18,184 bases of DNA from Candidatus Bathyarchaeota archaeon (GTDB lineage Archaea; Thermoproteota; Bathyarchaeia; Bathyarchaeales; UBA233). Of this stretch, positions 1 to 6,357 are shown piece after piece (position 1 is the stretch's first letter; every line of letters starts with the position of its first letter). The DNA lies in contig JAMDCS010000057.1 of NCBI GenBank assembly GCA_023488835.1, forward strand, positions 489 to 18,672. The letters are read 5' to 3'. Made by a program: the position numbers and the translations under genes. Below the pieces are notes generated by a model. The model ran no database searches. It was given only the letters and a program-made list of their open reading frames with translations, and was not told the DNA's origin.

Positions 1-122
1 GATGGTTGACGCTGACTTACTGTGCGACCGCATAGCTATCGTTGACCATGGAAAAATCATAGCCCTAGACACATCAACTAATCTTAAAAAAATAATTTCG
101 GGAGCAGACACCATGATTATTA
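1..122. repeat. Left arm of a perfect 122-bp inverted repeat at the contig edge
   Basis: These bases are the exact reverse complement of 1214-1335, with no mismatch seen over 122 positions. Identity stops between 122 and 123. Read on the plus strand from base 2, the arm encodes an internal piece of the ABC ATPase (MVDADLLCDRIAIVDHG and onward) and meets a stop at 128-130, so it is not an independent gene. A perfect copy with a loop of about 1.1 kb, lying at the very edge and breaking two genes, looks like a template-switch or assembly chimera. A real recent inverted duplication cannot be excluded from sequence alone. Confidence 0.95.
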
Positions 123-900
123 CACCTTGAATTAAGCCTCTAGCAGTCTGCGCCAAAGTCTTACCCAGCAGAATCGACAGCCTGTTTACTGGTGCAACCA
201 TCATGCCGTCCATTGTTCCGATTTCCTTCTCCTGCGAAATAGCAACTGGCAAACCCGTCATAACGCTCATCATAACAGTCATAGCCATTATGCCTGGAGC
301 GATAAAGTCAAAGTAGCTTGGGTGACCCGAAACAACACCCTGAGTTTGCACATTGTAGGGCTGAACGACTGCAAGAGCGTTTGTCGCATTCAACGGCTTA
401 ACATTGTTTATGGCTAGCTGTTGACCCATCGCGTTAAACACACCGGATAACGCGGCTTGTATTGTGGCTGATATCTGCGGGTTAGACTCATCGCTAACGA
501 TGATAAGTGTCCCTTGCTGCCCAGTCATCAGGTTTTCAGAGAAGTTGCTGGGGATTACGATGCCGCCTTGAAGTTGTCCTCTCTGCACCATATCCTTGAT
601 GTCAGCTACGCTAGACACGTTGGTTAGGCTGAGCAAGTGGGTTTGGTCGTTTATTTGCTGCAGACCACCGATGAAGCTTTGGCTTGGCATAAATGCGCCG
701 TTAAAGCCCGAATCCTCGTTGACAAAGCCAACTTTAAGGTCAGTTATGGTGCCGTTGGATGGGTAAATGAAGCCGACCATAACCATCATGAATAACGGCA
801 TGACGATGAGCAGGACTAAACCCAGTCGGTTGCGGAAGAGTTCCGTTAGGTCTTTCCATGCAATTCTAAAACTGTGTTTGAGAATTGTTTGTGCAGTCAT
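1..900 (-). CDS. ABC-2 type exporter permease, partial (genuine part about 123-900)
   Basis: This is the membrane subunit of an ABC exporter and pairs with the ATPase encoded just upstream; its start is 5 nt after the ATPase stop. The start ATG is at 900, preceded by a GGTGAGAG ribosome-binding site. Visible parts are a cytoplasmic N-terminus, a transmembrane segment at about residues 26-47, a large external domain (about 50-195), a second membrane segment (about 198-221), and then the ABC-2 motif region EKEIGTMDGMMVAPVNR at about 225-240. This matches the YhgE/DrrB-like class, in which several more helices should follow. From about codon 260 on, the frame reads into the inverted repeat. The last 41 codons, up to the window edge, are antisense ATPase sequence that happens to stay open and are not part of the real protein. 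The substrate is unknown; drug or lipid export is the usual role. Confidence 0.85.
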   Translation of the reverse strand, partial: MTAQTILKHSFRIAWKDLTELFRNRLGLVLLIVMPLFMMVMVGFIYPSNGTITDLKVGFVNEDSGFNGAFMPSQSFIGGLQQINDQTHLLSLTNVSSVADIKDMVQRGQLQGGIVIPSNFSENLMTGQQGTLIIVSDESNPQISATIQAALSGVFNAMGQQLAINNVKPLNATNALAVVQPYNVQTQGVVSGHPSYFDFIAPGIMAMTVMMSVMTGLPVAISQEKEIGTMDGMMVAPVNRLSILLGKTLAQTARGLIQGVIIMVSAPEIIFLRLVDVSRAMIFPWSTIAMRSHSKSASTI

Positions 901-905
901 ATCTC

Positions 906-1925
906 TCACCTTACTCTCCTTGGCGATGCACCAAACTTTGGACCGTGTTCCATGGGGATTTTCTGGTCTGCACTGTCTCTCACTTCGTGACCTGTTATAT
1001 GCAAGAAAACGTCTTCAAGTGTAGGCTGCAGGTTTTCCATGGAAGTGATTTTTCCGTTCTTCAGCCTGACAGCATCGATTATGTTGTCGAAGGCTTCTTC
1101 ACCGTGAACAATAACATGCAGTGTTGTAGAGTTTTCCTGAGTTACCGCATCCGCGCATTTGAGTGCTTTTACCGCTGTTATCATGTCGGGTGTTAGGTTT
1201 GCGATTTCAAGTTTAATAATCATGGTGTCTGCTCCCGAAATTATTTTTTTAAGATTAGTTGATGTGTCTAGGGCTATGATTTTTCCATGGTCAACGATAG
1301 CTATGCGGTCGCACAGTAAGTCAGCGTCAACCATCATGTGCGTGGTTATGATGACTGTGGTTCCGTTTTCTTGGTTGAGTTTCTTTATGAAATCCCTAAT
1401 TTCCACTGAGGACTGAGGATCTAAACCTAACGTGGGCTCATCAAGAAACAGAACTTGAGGCATGTTAAGCAAGGCTCGAACAACATTCATTCTCTGACGC
1501 ATGCCAGTTGAAAACGTGCCGACTTGGGCGTTCTTCCATTTCGTGAGTTGAACCAGTTCAAGTAAATCATCGATTCTTTTATTTAGTGTGTCTTTTGGGA
1601 TGTTGAAGAGGCTGCCGAAGAACGAAAGGTTCTCTTTAGCGGTCAAGCGATTGTAAATAATCATTTTCTCAGACACGATGCCGATTAGTTTGCGTACTTC
1701 CATGTCTTGTTTTACTGTGTCGTATCCGCCGATGGTGGCAGTTCCCTTTGTTGGTCTTGATAGCGTGGAGAGCATGCGCAATGTGGTGCTTTTGCCTGCG
1801 CCGTTTGGACCCAGCAAACCGAAGATTTCACCTTTTTTAACATCGAAAGAGATGTCGTCTACGGCTGTGAACTTGTTGAACATTTTTGTGAGGTTCTTAA
1901 CCTGAATTATTGGCTCATTTGACAT
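906..1925 (-). CDS. ABC transporter ATP-binding protein (DrrA-like exporter ATPase)
   Basis: This is the ATPase of a two-component exporter, expected to dimerise and bind the permease encoded directly downstream. From the ATG at 1925 (339 aa) it shows Walker A GPNGAGKST (39-47), ABC signature FSTGMRQRM (138-146), Walker B VLFLDEPT (158-165) and the H-loop ITTHMM (His196). A C-terminal extension of about 100 residues carries the typical DUF4162-like end 'LQPTLEDVFLHITG'. The Q-loop reads IGIVSEK, with Glu86 where Gln is usual. An in-frame GTG at 1937 would add four residues. I prefer ATG 1925 because neither start has a strong ribosome-binding site and family members begin close to this point. 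The gene is divergent from a PadR regulator, the standard arrangement for locally controlled drug exporters. Confidence 0.93.
   Translation of the reverse strand: MSNEPIIQVKNLTKMFNKFTAVDDISFDVKKGEIFGLLGPNGAGKSTTLRMLSTLSRPTKGTATIGGYDTVKQDMEVRKLIGIVSEKMIIYNRLTAKENLSFFGSLFNIPKDTLNKRIDDLLELVQLTKWKNAQVGTFSTGMRQRMNVVRALLNMPQVLFLDEPTLGLDPQSSVEIRDFIKKLNQENGTTVIITTHMMVDADLLCDRIAIVDHGKIIALDTSTNLKKIISGADTMIIKLEIANLTPDMITAVKALKCADAVTQENSTTLHVIVHGEEAFDNIIDAVRLKNGKITSMENLQPTLEDVFLHITGHEVRDSADQKIPMEHGPKFGASPRRVR
1214..1335. repeat. Right arm of the 122-bp inverted repeat, inside the ABC ATPase gene
   Basis: This is the source copy: it lies in frame in an intact ATPase gene and codes for the segment just after the H-loop histidine. 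Arm 1-122 is its reverse complement. Because this arm is in its natural coding context and the other is not, the left arm is the displaced one. Confidence 0.95.
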
Positions 1926-1937
1926 TTTGGAAACCAC

Positions 1938-2016
1938 ATCAATTTAATATTATTCACTGCAATATATTGCGGCAAAATATAAGTATTCCCTATATCTACT
2001 ATAGATTAGAATCCCG
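1938..2016. promoter_or_regulatory. Bidirectional promoter/operator between the ABC exporter and padR-type gene
   Basis: An AT-rich element AAAATATAAG (1974-1983) can act as a TATA box in both directions: AAATATAA rightward, TTATATTT leftward. Two dyads flank it. GCAATATATTGC (1959-1970) is a perfect 12-bp palindrome lying between the TATA box and the expected leftward start site. CTATA-TCTAC-TATAG (1990-2004) is a perfect inverted repeat lying between the TATA box and the expected rightward start site. Both are well placed for repression by the PadR protein encoded next to them. Protein binding is inferred. Confidence 0.6.
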
Positions 2017-2613
2017 ATGACAACACAAACCGAAGACAAGACAACAGCAAACTGGCTCAAAGAAGCCCAAAAAGGCTACATACGCATGGGAGTCCTCATC
2101 CTCCTCAACAAAAAACCCTCCCACGGCTACGAAATCATGAAAGAAATCAACAGCCGAACCAAGGGCTTTTGGCAACCCACTGCAGGCGGCGTCTACCCCA
2201 TCCTGCGCGACCTAGAAAAATCAGGATACATCAAGGGCCACTGGGAAACCCAGAAAAACCGACGCCTCAAAGTCTACAAAATCACCGAATCAGGCGAACA
2301 AATCCTTAGAAAGGCAATCTTCAAGCAAACAGAAATCTTCAACAATATCGGCGCTCTTTTCCGTGAATTTTCCCGAGATGTCCTCAACGTTGAGGCAACT
2401 GATGGTTCTATGCCTTCCATACCGTCTCCATTTTCGCCTTTTCTTGAGGAGAAAGTTGGCGCTAATCGGAGCCTCAAACAGCTCGAGAATGAACGAAAAC
2501 ACATCTTTGAAACAGTCAAAACTATGCGCGATCGAGTAAAACTTCTCGATAAACGAATTGCAGAAATTAAAAAAGAGGCAAAACCTGATTCTTCACCAAC
2601 ATCTACTCTTTAA
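2017..2613 (+). CDS. PadR family transcriptional regulator
   Basis: This is a winged-helix repressor of the PadR family, 198 aa, probably the local regulator of the divergent ABC exporter. The winged helix covers about residues 23-100. Family hallmarks are LLNKKPSHGYEIMKEI, the G(G)VYPILRDLEKSGYI recognition-helix region, and the wing 'RLKVYKITESGEQIL'. A proline-rich linker (about 130-143, PSIPSPFSPF) leads to a predicted coiled coil (about 150-190) that would mediate dimerisation; a long C-terminal helix is usual in PadR-s1/s2 proteins. ATG 2017 has no Shine-Dalgarno. With the TATA element at 1974-1983 the leader would be only about 10 nt, so translation is probably near-leaderless. The inducer is unknown. 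Confidence 0.93.
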   Translation: MTTQTEDKTTANWLKEAQKGYIRMGVLILLNKKPSHGYEIMKEINSRTKGFWQPTAGGVYPILRDLEKSGYIKGHWETQKNRRLKVYKITESGEQILRKAIFKQTEIFNNIGALFREFSRDVLNVEATDGSMPSIPSPFSPFLEEKVGANRSLKQLENERKHIFETVKTMRDRVKLLDKRIAEIKKEAKPDSSPTSTL

Positions 2614-2751
2614 GGTAGAGCTTGCCCAAAGTATATGTTCCGTCTACAGCTTTGGTATCTCGGAAGGTATCTTGAGCGGGAAACTGCTTTGCAGTTGGTG
2701 TAAAGAATTAAATCTGTGACTGCCTACTCCTTAGGAGAGAGTGTAAAATGC

Positions 2752-3075
2752 ATGTTCCGCGTTAGAGTAAACAAAATCGAATCCACCCGTGACTTAGACG
2801 GTAATCTTGGAAAAAGAATCGAACTCCTCGAAGAACGGGAAATCAACCCTTACGTGGTAAGACCCCAATCGGACGAAGCCAAGATGGCGCAGGACATCAT
2901 GCAAGCGCTTCAAACGCAAATGCCGTTTTTGCCCCAGCGTACACAGATGGCGACGCCCAAAATAATCCTGTTTCTAACTGAACAAGAATACGACGACTTC
3001 GGCATAACCTTCGACGTAAACCAGGTTTACGAGGTAATGCTTGAAAACCAAGGTATTCGTTTTAGGAAAGTTTGA
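2752..3075 (+). CDS. Conserved small archaeal protein, arcadin-1-like
   Basis: A 107-aa acidic soluble protein read from ATG 2752. An in-frame GTG at 2716 would add a 12-residue N-terminus, but a purine-rich AGGAGAG at 2733-2739 precedes the ATG and favours the shorter form. An ATG at 2748 is out of frame. The N-terminal beta strand with VNKIESTRDLDGN, the 'ELLEEREINP' segment, and the C-terminal KIILFLTEQEYDDFGI...VNQVYEV resemble, from memory, arcadin-1 proteins, described as partners of archaeal actin (crenactin) in Thermoproteota. No actin or other arcadin gene is in the window, so the assignment is tentative. It could equally be named as a conserved hypothetical protein. The gene overlaps the end of its convergent neighbour by 14 bp. 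Confidence 0.75.
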   Translation: MFRVRVNKIESTRDLDGNLGKRIELLEEREINPYVVRPQSDEAKMAQDIMQALQTQMPFLPQRTQMATPKIILFLTEQEYDDFGITFDVNQVYEVMLENQGIRFRKV

Positions 3076-3400
3076 GGATCTCTTTCCTCATTTCTCTTAG
3101 CGCTGAATGGTTCGGGTGAAAAGACAACACAAACATCATGTTTCTGAGCTTGCCGCTGATTTCTTCTAAACCTGACTTTTTGCCTTCATCACAATAGAGC
3201 GGAATAGGCTCGTCTCCATCACTCTCTTCGTAATAGACGTAAATGGGTGAGGACGCCCTATCGAACCGTACCATTTCAAAATCCAAATTCAAACGTTTAG
3301 CAGTTTCTTTCGCAGCGGTCCTGACGGATTCCAGCCGTTTCCCGCTTGGAATACCCGTTGACGCATAAACCATCAGTTTCCCACAGTTCCCCTTAAACAT
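3062..3400 (-). CDS. Hypothetical protein, conserved-looking, no family recognised
   Basis: A 112-aa soluble protein. I chose ATG 3400 because GGTGG lies just before it; the frame is open to a TTG at 3412. A good TATA element (TTTTAAAA, 3435-3442, palindromic) lies about 35 nt upstream. The sequence begins with a hydrophobic strand 'GKLMVYASTGIPSGKRLESV' followed by a helix. It ends in the basic 'LREMRKEILKLS', and the middle has aromatic 'PIYVYYEESDGDE'. The alternating strands and helices suggest a small alpha/beta fold. No catalytic motif is evident. Regular codon use and a plausible promoter argue that it is real. It is tail-to-tail with the arcadin-1-like gene, overlapping by 14 bp. Confidence 0.7.
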   Translation of the reverse strand: MFKGNCGKLMVYASTGIPSGKRLESVRTAAKETAKRLNLDFEMVRFDRASSPIYVYYEESDGDEPIPLYCDEGKKSGLEEISGKLRNMMFVLSFHPNHSALREMRKEILKLS

Positions 3401-3584
3401 GCTAACCACCAAAACATCAATCGGCAGAAAACTCTTTTAAAACAAGCCAACCACCGACACTTCCAAGTAGCGGAGGGATGAGTGAAAGTGAACCCGTGGA
3501 GCTCAAGGATTGTTACTGTGCAAGCCCAACCACAACGGCTTAAATCCCAAACACAAGCCCCTTTCTGTATAGAGGTGAAAAAAA

Positions 3585-4010
3585 ATGGCAATTGGCGAAA
3601 AACTGTGGGAAGGCAAAGGCAAAAGTGGGGCAAGTTTCATAAAGTCAATTGACATGGAAGGCGTAACTTCAATGTACACGTGGGCGGCTCAAATGAAAGG
3701 CATGGGAAAGGCTAAAGGCGTAGACTGCAACCTGAACGTGACAGCTGTCAGCATGAGTCCTCCAAAAGGCATAGCCGCATCGAAAGACCAAGGAATGATA
3801 ATGACTATGAACGGTGATGTGGGCACACTGAAAGGCTTTGACCTAATGAAGATGATGCCAGGCGAGAAACCAACTAGTGTGGGTTTATGGAGTTTCATGA
3901 CAATGTCCGAGAAACTAAGTTGGCTAAATGACACTATTGCTATCGTTACTTTTGAATCGTTTGACCCTATGTGGACGGAATTCAACGTTACAATCTGGGA
4001 ATGGAAGTAA
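3585..4010 (+). CDS. Hypothetical beta-rich protein ending in WEWK
   Basis: A 141-aa protein without a signal peptide or membrane segment. The start is well supported by AGGTGAAAAAAAATG and a TATA-like GCTTAAAT at 3538-3545. The sequence reads as alternating strands with many methionines. Its C-terminal pattern of 'SEKLSWLND', a Phe/Glu strand, then WEWK recalls a family of small barrel-like hypothetical proteins in bacteria and archaea that I cannot name with confidence. A lipocalin or cyclase-like barrel is possible. The glycosylase-like gene follows 18 nt after the stop, so the two may be co-transcribed. Confidence 0.8.
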   Translation: MAIGEKLWEGKGKSGASFIKSIDMEGVTSMYTWAAQMKGMGKAKGVDCNLNVTAVSMSPPKGIAASKDQGMIMTMNGDVGTLKGFDLMKMMPGEKPTSVGLWSFMTMSEKLSWLNDTIAIVTFESFDPMWTEFNVTIWEWK

Positions 4011-4028
4011 CTCTTAAGATTTGATTTC

Positions 4029-4484
4029 ATGCAAGATCAAAGTTGGCAGATGCCTGAATGGTGGTTCCGAGAAAAAAGACCAACCACCGACGAATGTTAT
4101 TTTGAGAACATGTGTAGAGTTATTTTTCAAGCAGGCTTAAACTGGCATGTGATAGACAACAAGTGGTCAACAACTAGGAAGGCTTTTGCGTATTTTAAAA
4201 TCAGCGAAGTCGCTAACTTCACAAACACCGACGTTGAAAGACTCATAAGAGACCCGGGCATCGTAAGAAACAAAGGCAAAATCAAAGCAATCATACAAAA
4301 CGCGCAAAACTTCAAAGCCATAGAAAAACAATACGGCTCATTCCAAAAATACCTAGACAGTCTCGATAAATCAGACAACTATGCGAGTGCTGTTAAGGAT
4401 TTAGTGAACAAATTCAAGTGGTTAGGTCCCCCTTCAGCGAGCCTTTTCTTATACACCGTGGGCGAAAAAATCGATCCATGGTAA
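4029..4484 (+). CDS. Tag-type DNA-3-methyladenine glycosylase I homologue, divergent
   Basis: Helix-hairpin-helix DNA glycosylase of the Tag (3-methyladenine glycosylase I) class, 151 aa against about 187 in E. coli. Recognisable parts are FENMCRVIFQAGLNW (25-39, matching the Tag segment ending QAGLSW), DVERLIRDPGIVRNKGKIKAII (about 74-95, the hairpin region) and the C-terminal 'KFKWLGPPSASLFLY'. The tryptophan that stacks on the flipped base (E. coli Trp46) is kept as Trp39. The base-contacting Glu38 appears replaced by Val31. The zinc ligands of classical Tag (an N-terminal Cys and His, a C-terminal His-x3-Cys) are absent. Base-excision repair is the likely pathway, but the lesion specificity may differ. 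The stop is followed by a T-rich terminator. Confidence 0.85.
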   Translation: MQDQSWQMPEWWFREKRPTTDECYFENMCRVIFQAGLNWHVIDNKWSTTRKAFAYFKISEVANFTNTDVERLIRDPGIVRNKGKIKAIIQNAQNFKAIEKQYGSFQKYLDSLDKSDNYASAVKDLVNKFKWLGPPSASLFLYTVGEKIDPW

Positions 4485-4490
4485 ACAATA

Positions 4491-4505
4491 CCTTTTTCCT
4501 TTTTT
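4491..4505 (+). terminator. T-rich terminator after the glycosylase-like gene
   Basis: The tract CCTTTTTCCTTTTTT starts 7 nt after the stop codon. Archaeal transcription terminates at such T-runs without needing a hairpin. Confidence 0.6.
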
Positions 4506-4516
4506 ATTAAAATTAT

Positions 4517-4524
4517 ATTTTTAA
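4517..4524 (+). promoter_or_regulatory. TATA element of the acylphosphatase gene
   Basis: TTTTTAAA lies about 33-40 nt before the ATG at 4557. Initiation about 25 nt downstream leaves a leader of roughly 10 nt with no Shine-Dalgarno, so translation is probably near-leaderless. Confidence 0.5.
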
Positions 4525-4556
4525 ACCTCATCATCTCTTTACTTCGAAGAACGTGT

Positions 4557-4829
4557 ATGAAAGTTAGAGCACACTTATTGGTTTCTGGGCGCGTTCAGGG
4601 TGTTTTCTTTAGACAGAGCACTCTGATTGAGGCGCAAAACTTAGGCGTTACCGGTTGGATGCGAAATCTGATGGATGGGCGGGTGGAAGCAGTTTTTGAA
4701 GGTGAAGAACACGCGGTGAAAACGCTCGTTAACTATTGCCGTCAGGGTCCTCCTGCTGCAAGAGTGAATAATTTGGATGTTAGTTATGGACCTTTTAAGG
4801 ACGAATTTTCGAATTTCACTGCGCTTTAA
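4557..4829 (+). CDS. acyP: Acylphosphatase
   Basis: A small cytoplasmic enzyme that hydrolyses carboxyl-phosphate bonds in acyl phosphates. The 90-aa length is typical. The signature GRVQGVFFRQSTLIEAQNLG is complete (residues 11-30): the phosphate-binding loop has the catalytic Arg19, followed by the GWMRNLMDGRVEAVFEGE segment, which holds the catalytic Asn37. The ferredoxin-like beta-alpha-beta-beta-alpha-beta order can be followed to the end. The final 'FSNFTAL' is the usual C-terminal strand ending, slightly modified. The gene has its own promoter and converges on the coiled-coil gene with 5 nt between stops. Confidence 0.97.
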   Translation: MKVRAHLLVSGRVQGVFFRQSTLIEAQNLGVTGWMRNLMDGRVEAVFEGEEHAVKTLVNYCRQGPPAARVNNLDVSYGPFKDEFSNFTAL

Positions 4830-4834
4830 TTTGG

Positions 4835-5236
4835 TTACGCTTTTTTCTTGGGCACTCTAAAATGCGAATCTTTCCCAGCACTAATGTATTCGCCGCCCAT
4901 ACCGCGCACTGCAGAAGCAATCTTGGCAAAGTTCTCTGAACCCAAAAACTGCTTAGGCTTAATTATGATGTAGTCGCCTTTTTCGTCGAAGCTTAGTCGG
5001 GCTTCGAGTTCTTCTGGGAAGGACATTCGGATGTCATCAAGCGACCTCTGCTTTGATGTTTCGCGTGCTGGTGGTGGCACTGGAGCCTGGGCTGCTGGCT
5101 GAGTAATTTGACCCACAGCGAGAGATTTCATTGATGCTGAAACTGAATGCAGTTCTTCTGAAATTTTATTTAAAGATAAAGTAATTTCGTCAACTTTTTC
5201 CAACAGTTGATTTAGCTTTTCCTTCTCAGTGCTCAC
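4835..5236 (-). CDS. Hypothetical protein: N-terminal coiled coil, Pro/Ala linker, conserved C-terminal domain
   Basis: 133 aa from GTG 5236, which has AGAGGG 6-11 nt upstream. Residues 1-42 are heptad-rich (KLNQLLEKVDEITLSLNKISEEL), a parallel-looking coiled coil. Residues 43-66 are a Pro/Ala/Gln linker. Residues 67-133 form a compact basic domain with GDYIIIKPKQFLG, FAKIASAVRGMGGEYISAG and a terminal SHFRVPKKKA. That last domain looks strongly conserved and nucleic-acid-binding in character (basic tail, Gly-rich turns), but I cannot place it in a named family. Oligomerisation through the coiled coil is likely. It is divergent from rtcA and converges on the acylphosphatase gene. Confidence 0.85.
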   Translation of the reverse strand: MSTEKEKLNQLLEKVDEITLSLNKISEELHSVSASMKSLAVGQITQPAAQAPVPPPARETSKQRSLDDIRMSFPEELEARLSFDEKGDYIIIKPKQFLGSENFAKIASAVRGMGGEYISAGKDSHFRVPKKKA

Positions 5237-5316
5237 GAAAGGTCCCTCTTAAACTCCTAAATAATGCCAGAAGCTTATTAATTATTTGCAAACTAGCCAG
5301 ATAGTGAAGAACCTGC
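5237..5316. promoter_or_regulatory. Divergent promoter region, coiled-coil gene and rtcA
   Basis: Rightward, TTATTAAT (5276-5283) is a TATA element about 35-40 nt before the rtcA start. Leftward, an AT-rich stretch near 5255-5265 (reading CATTATTTAGG) can serve the coiled-coil gene, whose AGAGGG ribosome-binding site is at 5242-5247. No clear dyad was seen. Confidence 0.45.
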
Positions 5317-6351
5317 ATGATTGAAATTGACGGGAGCCAAAAAAGCGGCAGTGGCACAATCCTTCGCCTATCCATAGCCCTAGCAGCCATCACAAAACAA
5401 CCCCTCCATATCACCAACATCAGGCAAAACCGACCGCAACCCGGCTTAAAACCTCAGCATCTTGAAGCAGTGCTGACTGCAGGTAAACTTTGCAACGCCA
5501 AAATCCAAGGCGCAGCACTTGGCTCAAGAGAGCTTTGGTTCACACCCAGTGAAATTGTAGGCGGTAACATTGAAGCCTTAATCGAAACCGCAGGAAGCAT
5601 CCCCATGTTGTTCTCGGCAGCGCTGCCAATTTGTTTGTTTGCCCAAAATCCTGTGCGTGTGCATGTTGCTAGGGGTGGAACAGATACCATTCATGCCCCA
5701 ACCATCAACTATCTGCAAAACGTTCTCTTGCCTGCGTTGAAGAGGATGGGTGTTGAAGCTGAAATTTCTGTTCAAAAGTACGGTTATTATCCCAAAGGCA
5801 TGGGTGAAGCAACAATGATCGTTAAGCCTAACCGCCACCTTAAACCCGTCCAGCTTGAAACCTTCGGCAAGTTAGTGACCATTAGGGGTGTTTCCGTCTG
5901 CACTTACCTTGCCGATAGGCAAGTCGCCGAGAGACAAGCCAAGGCAGCAAAGGATTACCTTTCACAGAACGGGTACAAACCAGAAATACAAGTGGTAAAC
6001 GACCAATCAAACCCCCTCCAAAAAGGCAGCTCAATCGTGTTGTGGGCACAAACCGACAGCGGCGTAATCATTGGCGCCGACGCAATCGGGGAACTGAGGA
6101 AAATGGCGGAAGCCGTCGGCAAAGAAGCAGCCCAAAAACTCATAGCCGAACTGTCAGCCCAGCCAACGGTTGATGTATTTTTGGCGGACATGCTAATTCC
6201 CTACATGGCGCTCGCCGAAGGAAAATCAGTTTTCATGACGCGAACACTCTCTGAACACATCGAATCCAACATTTGGCTAATGGAAAAAATATTAAACGTT
6301 AAATTCACCATTCGAACAGTAAACAACCTCTACCGGATAGAAAAAAGCTGA
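5317..6351 (+). CDS. rtcA: RNA 3'-terminal phosphate cyclase
   Basis: Converts an RNA 3'-phosphate to a 2',3'-cyclic phosphate with ATP, through an enzyme-AMP (histidine-linked) intermediate. At 344 aa it is of normal length. It opens with MIEIDGSQKSGSGTILRLSI, the family N-terminus, followed by IRQNRPQPGLKPQHL (35-49) and the central HVARGGTDT (116-124) and KYGYYPKGMGE (154-164). The nucleophilic histidine is very probably His314 in LSEHIESNIWLMEKIL. The first glycine-rich loop has Lys-Ser (QKSGSG) where QGEGGG is common, but the archaeal branch is variable here. trm5 follows after 6 nt, so the two RNA-modifying enzymes form an operon. Confidence 0.97.
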   Translation: MIEIDGSQKSGSGTILRLSIALAAITKQPLHITNIRQNRPQPGLKPQHLEAVLTAGKLCNAKIQGAALGSRELWFTPSEIVGGNIEALIETAGSIPMLFSAALPICLFAQNPVRVHVARGGTDTIHAPTINYLQNVLLPALKRMGVEAEISVQKYGYYPKGMGEATMIVKPNRHLKPVQLETFGKLVTIRGVSVCTYLADRQVAERQAKAAKDYLSQNGYKPEIQVVNDQSNPLQKGSSIVLWAQTDSGVIIGADAIGELRKMAEAVGKEAAQKLIAELSAQPTVDVFLADMLIPYMALAEGKSVFMTRTLSEHIESNIWLMEKILNVKFTIRTVNNLYRIEKS

Positions 6352-6357
6352 ACACCC

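Noticed and set aside
2..130. Rightward reading frame MVDADLLCDRIAIVDHG... in the first 130 bases
   Set aside because: It is the inverted copy of an internal piece of the ABC ATPase gene, with no start context of its own; described under the repeat.
3461..3530. Possible C/D-box guide RNA (GGGATGAGTGAAAG region)
   Set aside because: The box does not match RTGATGA and no properly spaced CTGA D box was found.
3373..3633. Leftward frame across the 3401-3584 intergenic region
   Set aside because: It has a biased composition (Cys, Phe, Trp), overlaps both neighbours, and lies over the promoter and ribosome-binding site of the 3585 gene.
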